Shown: one piece after another, positions 1-12,160 of the stretch | Position numbering within the stretch: the stretch's first letter is position 1 | Layout of the letters: each line of letters opens with the position of its first letter | DNA from: Paraburkholderia acidisoli | GTDB taxonomy: Bacteria; Pseudomonadota; Gammaproteobacteria; Burkholderiales; Burkholderiaceae | DNA: 64,000 nt | Direction: 5' to 3' | Assembly (NCBI RefSeq): GCF_009789675.1 | Contig: NZ_CP046913.1 | Span: 1-64,000, forward strand | Made by a program: the position numbers and the translations under genes | Notes under the pieces: generated by a model | Told to the model about the DNA's origin: nothing | The model's database searches: none | The model's input: the letters and a program-made list of their open reading frames with translations, nothing else

Positions 1-1581
1 ATGAACGATTTCTGGCAACACTGTTCCGCACTACTGGAGCGTGAGCTAACGCCCCAGCAGTACGTGACGTGGATTAAACCGTTGGCCCCGGTTGCCTTCG
101 ATGCTGCGGCGAACACGCTGCAGATAGCCGCTCCCAACCGTTTCAAGCTCGACTGGGTGAAGAGCCAGTTCTCGGGCCGGATCACCGATCTGGCGCGCGA
201 CTTCTGGCAAACGCCCGTCGACGTGCAGTTCGTCCTCGATCCGAAGGCGGGCGTGCGCTCGCCTGTCGCGGCGCCGCGCGCGCCGCTCGCGCAAGGTCCC
301 GCCGCGGGCGCGAATCTCGCGCCGGCCGCCGCGCCGCAGCGCGCCGCCGTGAGCGGCGGTACGGGTCTCGCGGGCATGGTGCAGGCGGCGTCGGCCGCCG
401 TGCACGCCTCGCACGGCGCGGCCCAGGCCACCGCCGAAGACGCCGCCGACCTCGATCTGCCGAGCCTCGACGCCAACGAAGCCGCCGCGGGCCGCCGTGG
501 CTGGCGCGCGGGTCAGGGCGCGGGCGCCGCGGGCAGCAACGAAGCCGATCCGACCTACGAGCGCTCGAAGCTCAACCCGGTGCTCACGTTCGACAACTTC
601 GTGACCGGCAAGGCGAACCAGCTCGCGCGCGCCGCCGCGATCCAGGTCGCCGACAACCCGGGCATCTCGTACAACCCGCTGTTCCTCTACGGCGGCGTGG
701 GCCTCGGCAAGACTCACCTGATTCATGCCATCGGCAATCAGCTGCTGCTAGACAAGCCGGGCGCGCGCATTCGCTACATCCACGCGGAACAGTACGTGTC
801 GGACGTGGTGAAGGCGTATCAGCGCAAGGCGTTCGACGACTTCAAGCGTTACTACCACTCGCTCGATCTGCTGCTTATCGACGATATTCAGTTCTTCTCG
901 GGCAAGTCGCGCACGCAGGAAGAGTTCTTCTACGCGTTCGAGGCGCTGGTCGCCAACAAGGCGCAGGTGATCATCACGAGCGACACGTATCCGAAGGAGA
1001 TTTCGGGTATCGACGACCGTCTGATCTCGCGCTTCGACTCGGGCCTGACGGTCGCGATCGAACCGCCCGAACTGGAAATGCGCGTGGCCATTCTGATGCG
1101 CAAGGCGCAGTCGGAATACGTGAACCTGAACGAAGACGTGGCGTTTTTCGTGGCCAAGCATCTGCGCTCGAACGTGCGCGAGCTGGAAGGCGCGCTGCGC
1201 AAGATCCTCGCGTATTCGAAGTTCCACGGCCGCGAGATTTCGATCGAGCTGACCAAGGAAGCGCTGAAGGACCTGCTGACGGTGCAGAACCGCCAGATCT
1301 CGGTGGAAAACATCCAGAAAACGGTCGCGGACTTCTACAGCATCAAGGTCGCGGACATGTATTCGAAGAAGCGGCCGGCCAACATCGCGCGGCCGCGTCA
1401 GATCGCCATGTATCTGGCGAAGGAACTCACGCAGAAGAGCCTGCCGGAAATCGGCGAACTCTTCGGCGGGCGCGACCACACCACGGTGCTGCACGCCGTG
1501 CGCAAGATCGCCGACGAGCGCACCAAGGACGCCCAGCTCAATCACGAGCTGCACGTGCTGGAACAGACGCTCAAGGGCTGA
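1..1581 (+). CDS. dnaA: Chromosomal replication initiator protein DnaA
   Basis: DnaA binds 9-bp DnaA boxes at the origin, oligomerises with ATP and opens the duplex to start replication. The 526-residue protein has an N-terminal domain I, a long Ala/Gly-rich linker (about residues 80-180), then the AAA+ core with Walker [10 protein letters not shown] near residue 231 and Walker [11 protein letters not shown] near 292. The C-terminal helix-turn-helix carries the signature [15 protein letters not shown]. The linker makes it longer than the E. coli protein (467 residues), which is usual in this family. The ATG is the first base of the window, so its promoter and ribosome site lie outside. It is followed by dnaN and gyrB in the conserved order. 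Confidence 0.98.
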   Translation: MNDFWQHCSALLERELTPQQYVTWIKPLAPVAFDAAANTLQIAAPNRFKLDWVKSQFSGRITDLARDFWQTPVDVQFVLDPKAGVRSPVAAPRAPLAQGPAAGANLAPAAAPQRAAVSGGTGLAGMVQAASAAVHASHGAAQATAEDAADLDLPSLDANEAAAGRRGWRAGQGAGAAGSNEADPTYERSKLNPVLTFDNFVTGKANQLARAAAIQVADNPGISYNPLFLYGGVGLGKTHLIHAIGNQLLLDKPGARIRYIHAEQYVSDVVKAYQRKAFDDFKRYYHSLDLLLIDDIQFFSGKSRTQEEFFYAFEALVANKAQVIITSDTYPKEISGIDDRLISRFDSGLTVAIEPPELEMRVAILMRKAQSEYVNLNEDVAFFVAKHLRSNVRELEGALRKILAYSKFHGREISIELTKEALKDLLTVQNRQISVENIQKTVADFYSIKVADMYSKKRPANIARPRQIAMYLAKELTQKSLPEIGELFGGRDHTTVLHAVRKIADERTKDAQLNHELHVLEQTLKG

Positions 1582-1914
1582 GCGCCGGCGCGCGGCCGGT
1601 CATGGCGCGATGGCCGCGGCGCGCCTGAGCGCCGGGTCGTCTTGTTTATTGTGTGGATCGCCCCCAATTTAGGGAAGTGGTCCGTTTTCAGGCACAATAT
1701 GGGTTTAACCGCCCGGCGGTCCGGGGCGGTTTTCACGCCGTAACTCGCGCCGCGAATTTCGCCCGGTTACTCGCCCGGCCAGCCGGGTGTAACCCGCTCG
1801 GGGCGACCCGCGTGGGCGGCGCGAGGCGCGCGTGACGAAACGTCGGGGCATGCGCGCCGAATGTGTCGAACGGGGCGCCCGGTGCGCAGACCGTCATATC
1901 AACGAAGGAACTCT
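1582..1914. other. dnaA-dnaN intergenic region
   Basis: This 333-base gap holds no convincing gene. It contains a GC-rich inverted repeat followed by a short T run (1707-1733) and one weak DnaA-box-like 9-mer on the minus strand at 1652-1660 (two mismatches to TTATCCACA). A purine-rich ribosome site (GAAGGAA) sits just before the dnaN ATG. I could not pick a convincing promoter. Confidence 0.5.
1707..1733 (+). terminator. Possible weak terminator after dnaA
   Basis: An 8-bp inverted repeat, AACCGCCC paired with GGGCGGTT around a 9-base loop, is followed by only four T residues. It could end some dnaA transcripts, or be a pause site before dnaN. The short T tract keeps confidence low. Confidence 0.35.
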
Positions 1915-5605
<3,691 letters not shown>

Positions 5606-5639
5606 GTTGGACGGGCACGCCCAATCGCCCCTCCGAAGC

Positions 5640-5675
5640 AAAAAAGCCCCAAGCCTTTCAGCCTGGGGCTTTTTT
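5640..5675. terminator. Bidirectional terminator between gyrB and rtcB
   Basis: AGCCCCA and TGGGGCT form a stem flanked by an A run on the left and a T run on the right, so the same hairpin can stop gyrB transcripts (plus) and rtcB transcripts (minus). The two genes converge here. Confidence 0.85.
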
Positions 5676-5688
5676 CATTTCAGCCGCC

Positions 5689-6912
<1,224 letters not shown>

Positions 6913-7034
6913 GGCTTCACCTGAATTCTGCGTGGCGCGCGGCGCGGCACCCATGCGCCGCGCGGCGTCACTGTCATACCGGCTTTATCGATCGCCAGCA
7001 AATTGCTTTACACCGCTTCACGTCGATACGTCGC

Positions 7035-8177
7035 TCACGCCGCGGGTTTGATGCTGACGAGTCCGTTCAGGACCTGATCGAGCCCGCCGAACACGGAGAT
7101 GCGATCGATCCGCTCCGCGATGCGCTCGAGCGTTTCCAGCTCCTTGAGACGCAGCGCGGTGGGGTTCTCTTCCATCACCTTCGCCGTGTTCAGCAGCGAA
7201 CGCGTCGCGGCGGTTTCCTCGCGGCGGCGGATCACGTTGGCTTGCGCCGACTTCTCCGCTTCGACCACTTGCGCGAGGATCGTCTTCATCTCGCCCGGCA
7301 GCACGATGTCCTTCACGCCCACGCTGCGAATTTCCAGCCCGGAGTCGCCAAGACGCGAGCGTACCTGCGCGATCACGACTTCGTCGATCATCTGCTTGTC
7401 TTCGAGCAGTTCGTCGAGCGTGCGCGTGCCGACGGCGGCACGCAACGCGAATTGCAGCTCGCGATACAGGTGATCGGCGGGCTTCTGCAACTGCGCGAAG
7501 GCGTGCAGCACGTGCGCGTAGCACCAGGTCGCGGCCAGGTTCAGCCGCAGTGCGACCTTGTCGCGCGTGAGGATTTCCTGACCGCTGACTTCGAGCGCCT
7601 GCACGCGCAAGTCGACGAGTTCGACCGCCACCTCGCGGCCGAAGCGCCAGAACCCCGCGAGGCCCGCGTCGAGCAGTCGCTCGATCTTGCCGTCGATTTT
7701 CAGCACGCCAACGTGATACGCCGGTACCTGCACGAGCAACACGCCGCTCAGTCCGGCAATGCCGCGCGCACGCAGCGCAGGCTGCATCACGCGCTTCACG
7801 AGCGCCGCGTCCAGCTCGCCGTGGCGCGCGAAATCCACGCGTTCGAGACGATGCTCGACCAGGCCGCGCCAGTACAAACGGCGCGTGCCTGGCGGCAGAA
7901 TCTCGACGAGCACGCCGTCGGCGTAACGCAGACCGGCTTCGTCGTCGGCGAGATCCATCGCGACAAAATGCTGCGCGAGCACCGCGGGCGCATCGCGGCG
8001 CAGCCAGTCGGCAAGCGCGGCGTCGGCGAGCGGCGCGTCGAGTTGCGCGGTCTGCACAGAGAGGCGCTTGAAGGGATCGAAAGCGCGGAACACGCCCGGT
8101 TCCAGCACCTTCATGAAATCGCCTTCGCTCATCAGGAGGGCGCGCTCGTTCTTTTTCACGACATGACGCATCCACAT
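7035..8177 (-). CDS. Slipin / SPFH (band 7) family protein of the RNA-repair operon
   Basis: This 380-residue protein has an SPFH/band-7 core (about residues 150-310, including GVLLVQVPAYHVGVLKIDGK and IRSVGVKDIVLPGEMK) and a C-terminal alpha-helical region rich in Ala, Glu and Arg (AEKSAQANVIRRREE), like slipins. I see no clear N-terminal membrane anchor, unlike stomatin. Slipin genes beside rtcB and rtcR are a recurring arrangement in proteobacteria; their biochemical role in RNA repair is not established. The start at 8177 has AAGGAC 6 bases upstream. It is transcribed toward rtcB, and its leader reaches back to the sigma-54 promoter across two tRNA-like RNAs. Confidence 0.85.
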   Translation of the reverse strand: MWMRHVVKKNERALLMSEGDFMKVLEPGVFRAFDPFKRLSVQTAQLDAPLADAALADWLRRDAPAVLAQHFVAMDLADDEAGLRYADGVLVEILPPGTRRLYWRGLVEHRLERVDFARHGELDAALVKRVMQPALRARGIAGLSGVLLVQVPAYHVGVLKIDGKIERLLDAGLAGFWRFGREVAVELVDLRVQALEVSGQEILTRDKVALRLNLAATWCYAHVLHAFAQLQKPADHLYRELQFALRAAVGTRTLDELLEDKQMIDEVVIAQVRSRLGDSGLEIRSVGVKDIVLPGEMKTILAQVVEAEKSAQANVIRRREETAATRSLLNTAKVMEENPTALRLKELETLERIAERIDRISVFGGLDQVLNGLVSIKPAA

Positions 8178-8412
8178 ATTCGTTGTCCTTATGGTTCATC
8201 GAGGGCCGGTGGGCGCGCGCCGCACGGATCGAGACGCGGCACGCGCGGGAGAGTGGCGCGAAACGGTTCGCGCGGGCGGACATGCGACGTCTTGCTGCTG
8301 TCGTCGGGTCCGTTCGCGCTGGCCGCTTCGGCCGCCCTGCCGTGCGTGCGGCGCCGCAACCGGTGCGACGCGCGGCGGGCCTCGCGGCCCGCGCCGGCGG
8401 GTACTGCTGATC
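8178..8412 (-). other. GC-rich leader between tRNA-like RNAs and slipin
   Basis: About 235 bases that would form the 5' leader of the slipin-rtcB mRNA. It is very GC-rich, with local inverted repeats such as GCGGGCC/GGCCCGC near 8376-8393. No gene is evident; open frames here are compositional. The slipin ribosome site lies at its downstream edge. Confidence 0.4.
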
Positions 8413-8434
8413 AAAAGACTGCCCTTGCGGACAG
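8413..8434 (-). terminator. GNRA-capped terminator or attenuator after tRNA-like RNA 2
   Basis: On the minus strand CTGTCC and GGGCAG form a 6-bp stem closed by a GCAA tetraloop, followed by TCTTTT. It starts at the last base of the tRNA-like element. It could release a short RNA of about 255 bases while allowing part of transcription to continue into slipin-rtcB. Confidence 0.5.
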
Positions 8435-8506
8435 CGTTCGAGCGGGATTTGAACCCGCTACCGTCCGGCTTGCGCCGGCCGCTCTTCCAGGTCGAGCTAT
8501 CGAACA
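8434..8506 (-). ncRNA. tRNA-like RNA 2 (anticodon arm replaced by GNRA hairpin)
   Basis: The 73 bases fold by eye like a tRNA: acceptor TGTTCGA with TCGAACG (one G-U pair), a D arm GCTC-GACCTGGAA-GAGC that keeps the GG of the D loop, and a perfect T arm GCGGG-TTCAAAT-CCCGC. The anticodon arm is a 5-bp stem CCGGC/GCCGG closed by a GCAA tetraloop (8465-8478), so there is no anticodon. No CCA is encoded after the discriminator. It cannot decode. Its place downstream of the sigma-54 promoter of the rtcB operon suggests a substrate, decoy or regulator in RNA repair; that role is inference. Confidence 0.65.
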
Positions 8507-8507
8507 A

Positions 8508-8556
8508 GGTGGGCACTCCGGGATTCGAACCCGAACGCGGCATGCCTCGCGCACCC
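8508..8556 (-). ncRNA. tRNA-like RNA 1 (truncated; acceptor and T arm only)
   Basis: A canonical T arm, TCGGG-TTCGAAT-CCCGG, is followed by AGTGCCC, which pairs with GGGTGCG about 40 bases upstream (six pairs, two of them G-U). Between them only 14-15 bases remain, with a 3-4 bp stem, in place of separate D and anticodon arms. The 3' end reads ACCT, so CCA is not fully encoded. It lies one base upstream of tRNA-like RNA 2, so both would come from one precursor. Alternative: a decayed tRNA remnant. Confidence 0.5.
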
Positions 8557-8582
8557 AGTGGCCGTCGTCTGTCCATGGCGGC

Positions 8583-8620
8583 ATGCGCAACCGCAACGAA
8601 CGAATTCGGCGGTAGCGCAC
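8583..8620 (-). ncRNA. Long hairpin in the RNA-repair operon leader
   Basis: GTGCGCTACCGC and GCGGTTGCGCAT pair over 11 of 12 positions (one T-T mismatch) around a 14-base loop. It lies between the predicted transcription start (about 8669) and tRNA-like RNA 1. Y RNAs of related operons combine a long stem with a tRNA-like module; this may be an analogous stem, but no Rsr/Ro60 gene is nearby. Confidence 0.4.
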
Positions 8621-8679
8621 CAGCAAGGCTTGGGAACCTCGGCTCGTGGGCCAGCGGGACATCAGGCTGCAATTTATTT

Positions 8680-8695
8680 AGCGAGGAGCGTGCCA
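8680..8695 (-). promoter_or_regulatory. Sigma-54 (-24/-12) promoter of the tRNA-like/slipin/rtcB unit
   Basis: The minus strand reads TGGCACGCTCCTCGCT: a -24 GG and -12 GC exactly 10 bases apart, with a full TGGCACG box and a one-base deviation in the -12 box. The predicted start is near 8669. The divergent gene encodes RtcR, a sigma-54 activator with GAFTGA, which makes this the expected target. Confidence 0.8.
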
Positions 8696-8738
8696 GTCCG
8701 CGCGCATCGGCGACGTGAAATTTATAAGCCCTTGAATT

Positions 8739-8756
8739 GTCGACATAAACATCGAC
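8739..8756. promoter_or_regulatory. Candidate RtcR upstream activating sequence
   Basis: An inverted repeat GTCGA-N8-TCGAC lies about 50-60 bases upstream of the -24 box, a typical place for an enhancer site of a sigma-54 activator. The RtcR binding sequence is not known to me, so this is only a positional guess. Confidence 0.3.
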
Positions 8757-8843
8757 TCGCGAAACCGTCGTGCGGCGAATCCTCATCAGAATGATTCCAG
8801 CTTTTCGATACAATCGGATCGGCTCTTATCTTTTTGGATAATC

Positions 8844-10448
8844 ATGCGCAAGACCGTGGCGATCGGTTTTCTGGGCACCGTGCTCGATCAGGGCGATCGC
8901 GGCGTGCGCCGCGCTGAAAAGTGGCGGCCCACCATTTCGTTGTGCTCGCATCCCGACACGCCCATCGATCGGCTCGAATTGCTGCATTCGCCCGATTTCG
9001 GCCGCCTCGCGAATCACGTCAAACGCGATCTCGCGCGCTTCTCGCCGCACACCGAGGTGCGGCTCACGCCGCTGGCCATCAGCAATCCCTGGGACTTCGA
9101 AGAGGTCTACGCCGCGTTGCACGACTACGCGCGCGGCTATCCGTTCGACCTCGAGCACGAGGATTACCTGATCCACATCACGACCGGCACGCACGTCGCG
9201 CAGATCTGCTGGTTTCTGCTCGCGGAGGCGCGCTATCTGCCCGCGCGCCTCGTTCAGACCGGGCCGCCGCAGCGCACGGACGAAGGCGCGAGCGGCCCGG
9301 GCTCGATCTCCATCATCGATCTCGACCTCTCGCGCTACAACCGCATCGCGCAGCGCTTCACGCGTGAGCGCGACGAAACCGTCTCGTTCCTCAAAGCCGG
9401 CATCGCGACGCGCAACGCCGGGTTCAACGCGCTGATCGCGCAACTCGAACGCGTGGCCGCGCGTTCGCGCGCGCCCATGCTGCTGGTCGGGCCAACGGGC
9501 GCGGGCAAGTCGTTCCTCGCGAAGCGCCTCTACGAGCTCAAGCGCGCGCGCCATCGGCTCGCGGGACCGTTCATCGAAGTGAATTGCGCGACGTTGCGCG
9601 GCGACGCGGCGATGTCCACGCTGTTCGGTCATGTGAAGGGCGCGTTCACGGGCGCGCAGACCGCGCGCGCCGGACTGCTGCGCGCGGCGCACGGCGGCTT
9701 GTTGTTCCTCGATGAAATCGGCGAACTCGGCCTGGACGAACAGGCGATGCTGCTCAAGGCGGTCGAGGAAAAACGCTTTTTCCCGGTGGGCGCCGACACC
9801 GAAGTCACGAGCGACTTCGAGCTGATCGCGGGCACGCACCGCGACCTGCGGCAGATGGTGGCGGCCGGCACGTTCCGCGAGGATCTCTACGCGCGCATCA
9901 ACCTCTGGACTTACGCGCTGCCCGGTCTTGCCGGCAGGCGCGAGGACATCGAGCCGAATCTCGATTTCGAACTCGACCGGTTCGGGCGCGAGCAGGGCGA
10001 GCAGGTGCGTTTCAACGTCGAGGCCAGGCGGCGCTTTCTCGCGTTCGCGACGTCGCCGCGTGCAACGTGGGCCGGCAATTTCCGCGAACTCTCGGCGTCG
10101 ATCACGCGTATGGCGACGCTCGCCGACGCCGGCCGTATCACCGAATCGATCGCGGAAGAAGAGGTCGAGCGGCTCGCGCGCACCTGGACGGACCCGCAGG
10201 AAGCCGGCGATCTTGTCGATGTGGCGCTGGGCGGCGCCGCGAGCGAAATCGACCTGTTCGATCGCGTGCAGCTCGCGCGCGTGCTCGAAGTGTGCCGCGT
10301 GTCGGCGAGCTTGTCGGAGGCGGGGCGCACCTTGTTCGCGGTGTCGCGGCAGAGCAAGAAGCAGCCGAACGACGCGGACCGGTTGCGCAAATATCTGGCG
10401 CGTTTCGGGCTGAATTGGGACGCCGTGAAGCAGGCGCTCGCGGCCTGA
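8844..10448 (+). CDS. rtcR: Sigma-54-dependent activator of RNA repair, RtcR
   Basis: RtcR senses damaged RNA through an N-terminal CARF-like domain (about residues 1-180) and then activates sigma-54 RNA polymerase at rtc promoters. The 534-residue protein has Walker A GPTGAGKS (216-223), the sigma-54 contact loop GAFTGA (266-271), Walker B LLFLDEIGEL, and a C-terminal region ending in a short helix-turn-helix-like segment. In E. coli-type systems the N-terminal domain represses until it binds ligand. It is divergent from slipin-rtcB across 666 bases that contain a matching sigma-54 promoter. Its own promoter is unclear; a TACAAT at 8809-8814 lacks a good -35. Confidence 0.95.
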   Translation: MRKTVAIGFLGTVLDQGDRGVRRAEKWRPTISLCSHPDTPIDRLELLHSPDFGRLANHVKRDLARFSPHTEVRLTPLAISNPWDFEEVYAALHDYARGYPFDLEHEDYLIHITTGTHVAQICWFLLAEARYLPARLVQTGPPQRTDEGASGPGSISIIDLDLSRYNRIAQRFTRERDETVSFLKAGIATRNAGFNALIAQLERVAARSRAPMLLVGPTGAGKSFLAKRLYELKRARHRLAGPFIEVNCATLRGDAAMSTLFGHVKGAFTGAQTARAGLLRAAHGGLLFLDEIGELGLDEQAMLLKAVEEKRFFPVGADTEVTSDFELIAGTHRDLRQMVAAGTFREDLYARINLWTYALPGLAGRREDIEPNLDFELDRFGREQGEQVRFNVEARRRFLAFATSPRATWAGNFRELSASITRMATLADAGRITESIAEEEVERLARTWTDPQEAGDLVDVALGGAASEIDLFDRVQLARVLEVCRVSASLSEAGRTLFAVSRQSKKQPNDADRLRKYLARFGLNWDAVKQALAA

Positions 10449-10507
10449 AGACGAGCGGCGAACACGCTTGCGAGGGCGGCCAATTGCGCGATTTCGCCCT
10501 CGCCAAA

Positions 10508-10760
10508 CTATCCACAACCTCCTGCGGATAACTCACGGAAAAGCCCCGGAACATCTTGTGCACGAATCCTGAACAACTCCACCCCTGGATAAAACAGTGG
10601 AAAAGTTGTCAGCAACTGCCGGAGATTGTCCCGTTAACGCCCGCAGGGTTATGAGTTTTCCACAGCGTTGTTTACTCAATGCTTTTCCGGGGTTATCCAC
10701 AGAAAACCCAGGGACTTGTTAACTACTACTACGTATACATATACCTCTATTAAAAAACCT
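10508..10760. other. DnaA-box cluster with AT-rich tract (candidate replication origin)
   Basis: Between rtcR and the next gene lie a perfect DnaA box TTATCCACA (10693-10701), TTTTCCACA (10656-10664), CTATCCACA (10508-10516), and minus-strand variants TTATCCGCA (10523-10531), TTTTCCACT (10596-10604) and TTATCCAGG (10584-10592). An AT-rich stretch rich in TA steps follows (about 10718-10765), suitable as a duplex-unwinding element in otherwise very GC-rich DNA. This is the architecture of oriC; a DnaA-titration or regulatory site is the alternative. It is 9 kb from dnaA. Confidence 0.6.
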
Positions 10761-10790
10761 TAAAGACATCGCGCCAGAGCCGCGTTCCCT

Positions 10791-11270
10791 TCACAAAAGC
10801 GGGAGATACAGCTCCGTTTTCAACGTCGCGGGCGCGACTTCCTCGGGCGTGTTCAGATACACCTCGAACGACGGCGCCGAGAAGTCCGCCTTTTCGCCCG
10901 ACTTCGCCAGCCAGTCGTCGTAAAACCAGCCCCACGCTTCCATCAAGCCCTCGTAGGGACCGTCGTGCACGATGCGCGCATGCTTGCCGCCGCGCAGTTG
11001 CAGGCGTTCGACCGGACCGTCGATGGCGATCTCCTGCGCCCCGGCCAGATGGATCGCGGCCTTCGAGCGCAGCTTCGACGCTTCCACCGTTTCGGGATCG
11101 TCGTAATAGACGCCCACGAGGCGGCTGCCCGACGTGCGTACCTGACGCTCGGCGAGCCATTGTGCGAGGGCGTAGAACGCGTCGCCGATCTTCATGTACG
11201 GACCGATGTGGCCGACGGCGAGCAGCGGCATGGGTTCGAGGGTGAGCAACTCGACTTCGCGGGAAGGCAT
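10791..11270 (-). CDS. GyrI-like (SbmC/effector-binding) domain protein
   Basis: A 159-residue single-domain protein of the GyrI-like/AraC-effector-binding fold, recognisable from the order MPLLAVGHIGPY, LVGVYYDDPE, a central beta strand and EVYLNTPEEV near the end. Family members include E. coli SbmC, which protects gyrase from toxins, and effector domains of MerR/AraC regulators that bind small molecules. No DNA-binding domain is attached. The ATG at 11270 has GGAG upstream; the open frame before it crosses a tandem repeat and is not credible. It lies beside the DnaA-box cluster. The substrate cannot be told from sequence. Confidence 0.75.
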   Translation of the reverse strand: MPSREVELLTLEPMPLLAVGHIGPYMKIGDAFYALAQWLAERQVRTSGSRLVGVYYDDPETVEASKLRSKAAIHLAGAQEIAIDGPVERLQLRGGKHARIVHDGPYEGLMEAWGWFYDDWLAKSGEKADFSAPSFEVYLNTPEEVAPATLKTELYLPLL

Positions 11271-11634
11271 GACGGATTCTCCAGGTGCGCGCGAATGCGC
11301 GAATACGGGCGAATCACGATAGCACCGCGCGTTTGCGGGCGTCCGGGAGTTGCACGGCGAGCTTGCGCGTTGCGACGAGGGCGCAGCGCGGCCACGTCGA
11401 CCGCAGTTATCGACGACAGCTCGACGACAGCTCGACGACAGCTCGACGACGGCTCGACGCTGGGCAACGACCGCAGGCATCGACGCCAAAAATCGGCGGG
11501 AAGCACGCGGCGTAAAACGTGGCGCAAGAATCCGCACGAAAAATCGGCGCAAATAAGGCGCGCACAGCGGAGAATGGCGGCGCGCAAGCCTCACATGCGG
11601 TAGGCTTGGCACCCGTAACAGTCAGGAGAGTTTG
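11271..11634. other. Intergenic region with short repeats
   Basis: This divergent gap holds an 11-bp tandem repeat (11410-11460) and a direct repeat AAAAATCGGCG at 11488-11498 and 11539-11549. Nothing else was recognised beyond the ribosome sites of the flanking genes. Confidence 0.4.
11410..11460. repeat. 11-bp tandem repeat, about 4.6 copies
   Basis: The unit TCGACGACAGC is repeated at 11410, 11421, 11432 and 11443 (last copy with one change), followed by a partial copy. The length is not a multiple of three and the array lies outside genes, upstream of the GyrI-like gene, so copy number could vary without frame constraints. Confidence 0.85.
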
Positions 11635-11829
11635 ATGTCCAACGCATTCGTCTGCCGCAACCAGTCGTGCGGCACGCCGTGGGAACAAAGCGAGGTGGTG
11701 ATCAAGAACGAAGGCCAGGGGCCGTTGTTCCGTTGCCCGGTGTGCGGCGCCCGCAATTACCTCGAACAGTTCGAGGACGACGAGGGCAATCCCGTCTACG
11801 AACAGGTCGACGGCAAACCGTTCCTGTGA
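11635..11829 (+). CDS. Small putative zinc-ribbon protein
   Basis: A 64-residue protein with two cysteine pairs, CRNQSC near the N-terminus and CPVC in the middle, spaced as in a small zinc ribbon, then an acidic tail. The ATG at 11635 has AGGAGAG 6 bases upstream, a strong ribosome site, which supports real translation. I do not recognise a characterised family; it could bind nucleic acid or a protein partner. It converges with the membrane-protein gene that follows. Confidence 0.75.
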   Translation: MSNAFVCRNQSCGTPWEQSEVVIKNEGQGPLFRCPVCGARNYLEQFEDDEGNPVYEQVDGKPFL

Positions 11830-11842
11830 GCGCGCGCGGCGC

Positions 11843-12160
11843 CTAGAGCAGCTGCGTGGCGAGCGTGACGCCGAAGAAGAAGCCGCCGACCACGCCCAGT
11901 GCGCGACCGATCATCAGCAGATTCAGATCTTCCTCGAGCAGCGTTGGGTCGCGGCGTTCGCGCCAGATTGTCTTGAACAGCAGCGGCCGCGCGAACAACG
12001 CGACGGCGGCAATGACGACCGGCACCGCGAGCCGCACGGCCGGCCCGACCTTCTTCTCGGGAGGGATGTCGAGCCAGATCAGCAGCAGAAGGAGCGAAGC
12101 CGTAAAAATCGCGCCGATGATCGAGCCGGCCACGAGCCGGTCGGTAGGATGGCCGTGCAT
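11843..12160 (-). CDS. Small hypothetical membrane protein
   Basis: A 105-residue protein with three predicted hydrophobic segments: about residues 9-31 (GSIIGAIFTASLLLLLIW), 43-62 (RLAVPVVIAAVALFARPLL) and 87-104 at the C-terminus. It looks like an inner-membrane protein of unknown function. GAGG lies 9 bases before the ATG at 12160. It ends 14 bases from the zinc-ribbon gene on the other strand. Confidence 0.7.
   Translation of the reverse strand: MHGHPTDRLVAGSIIGAIFTASLLLLLIWLDIPPEKKVGPAVRLAVPVVIAAVALFARPLLFKTIWRERRDPTLLEEDLNLLMIGRALGVVGGFFFGVTLATQLL

Noticed and set aside
8508..8556. Functional elongator tRNA on the minus strand
   Set aside because: The T arm is canonical, but there is no D arm or anticodon arm between acceptor and T arm, so it cannot decode; kept as tRNA-like RNA.
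8786..8814. Sigma-70 promoter for rtcR
   Set aside because: TACAAT is a fair -10, but the sequence 17 bases upstream does not resemble TTGACA.
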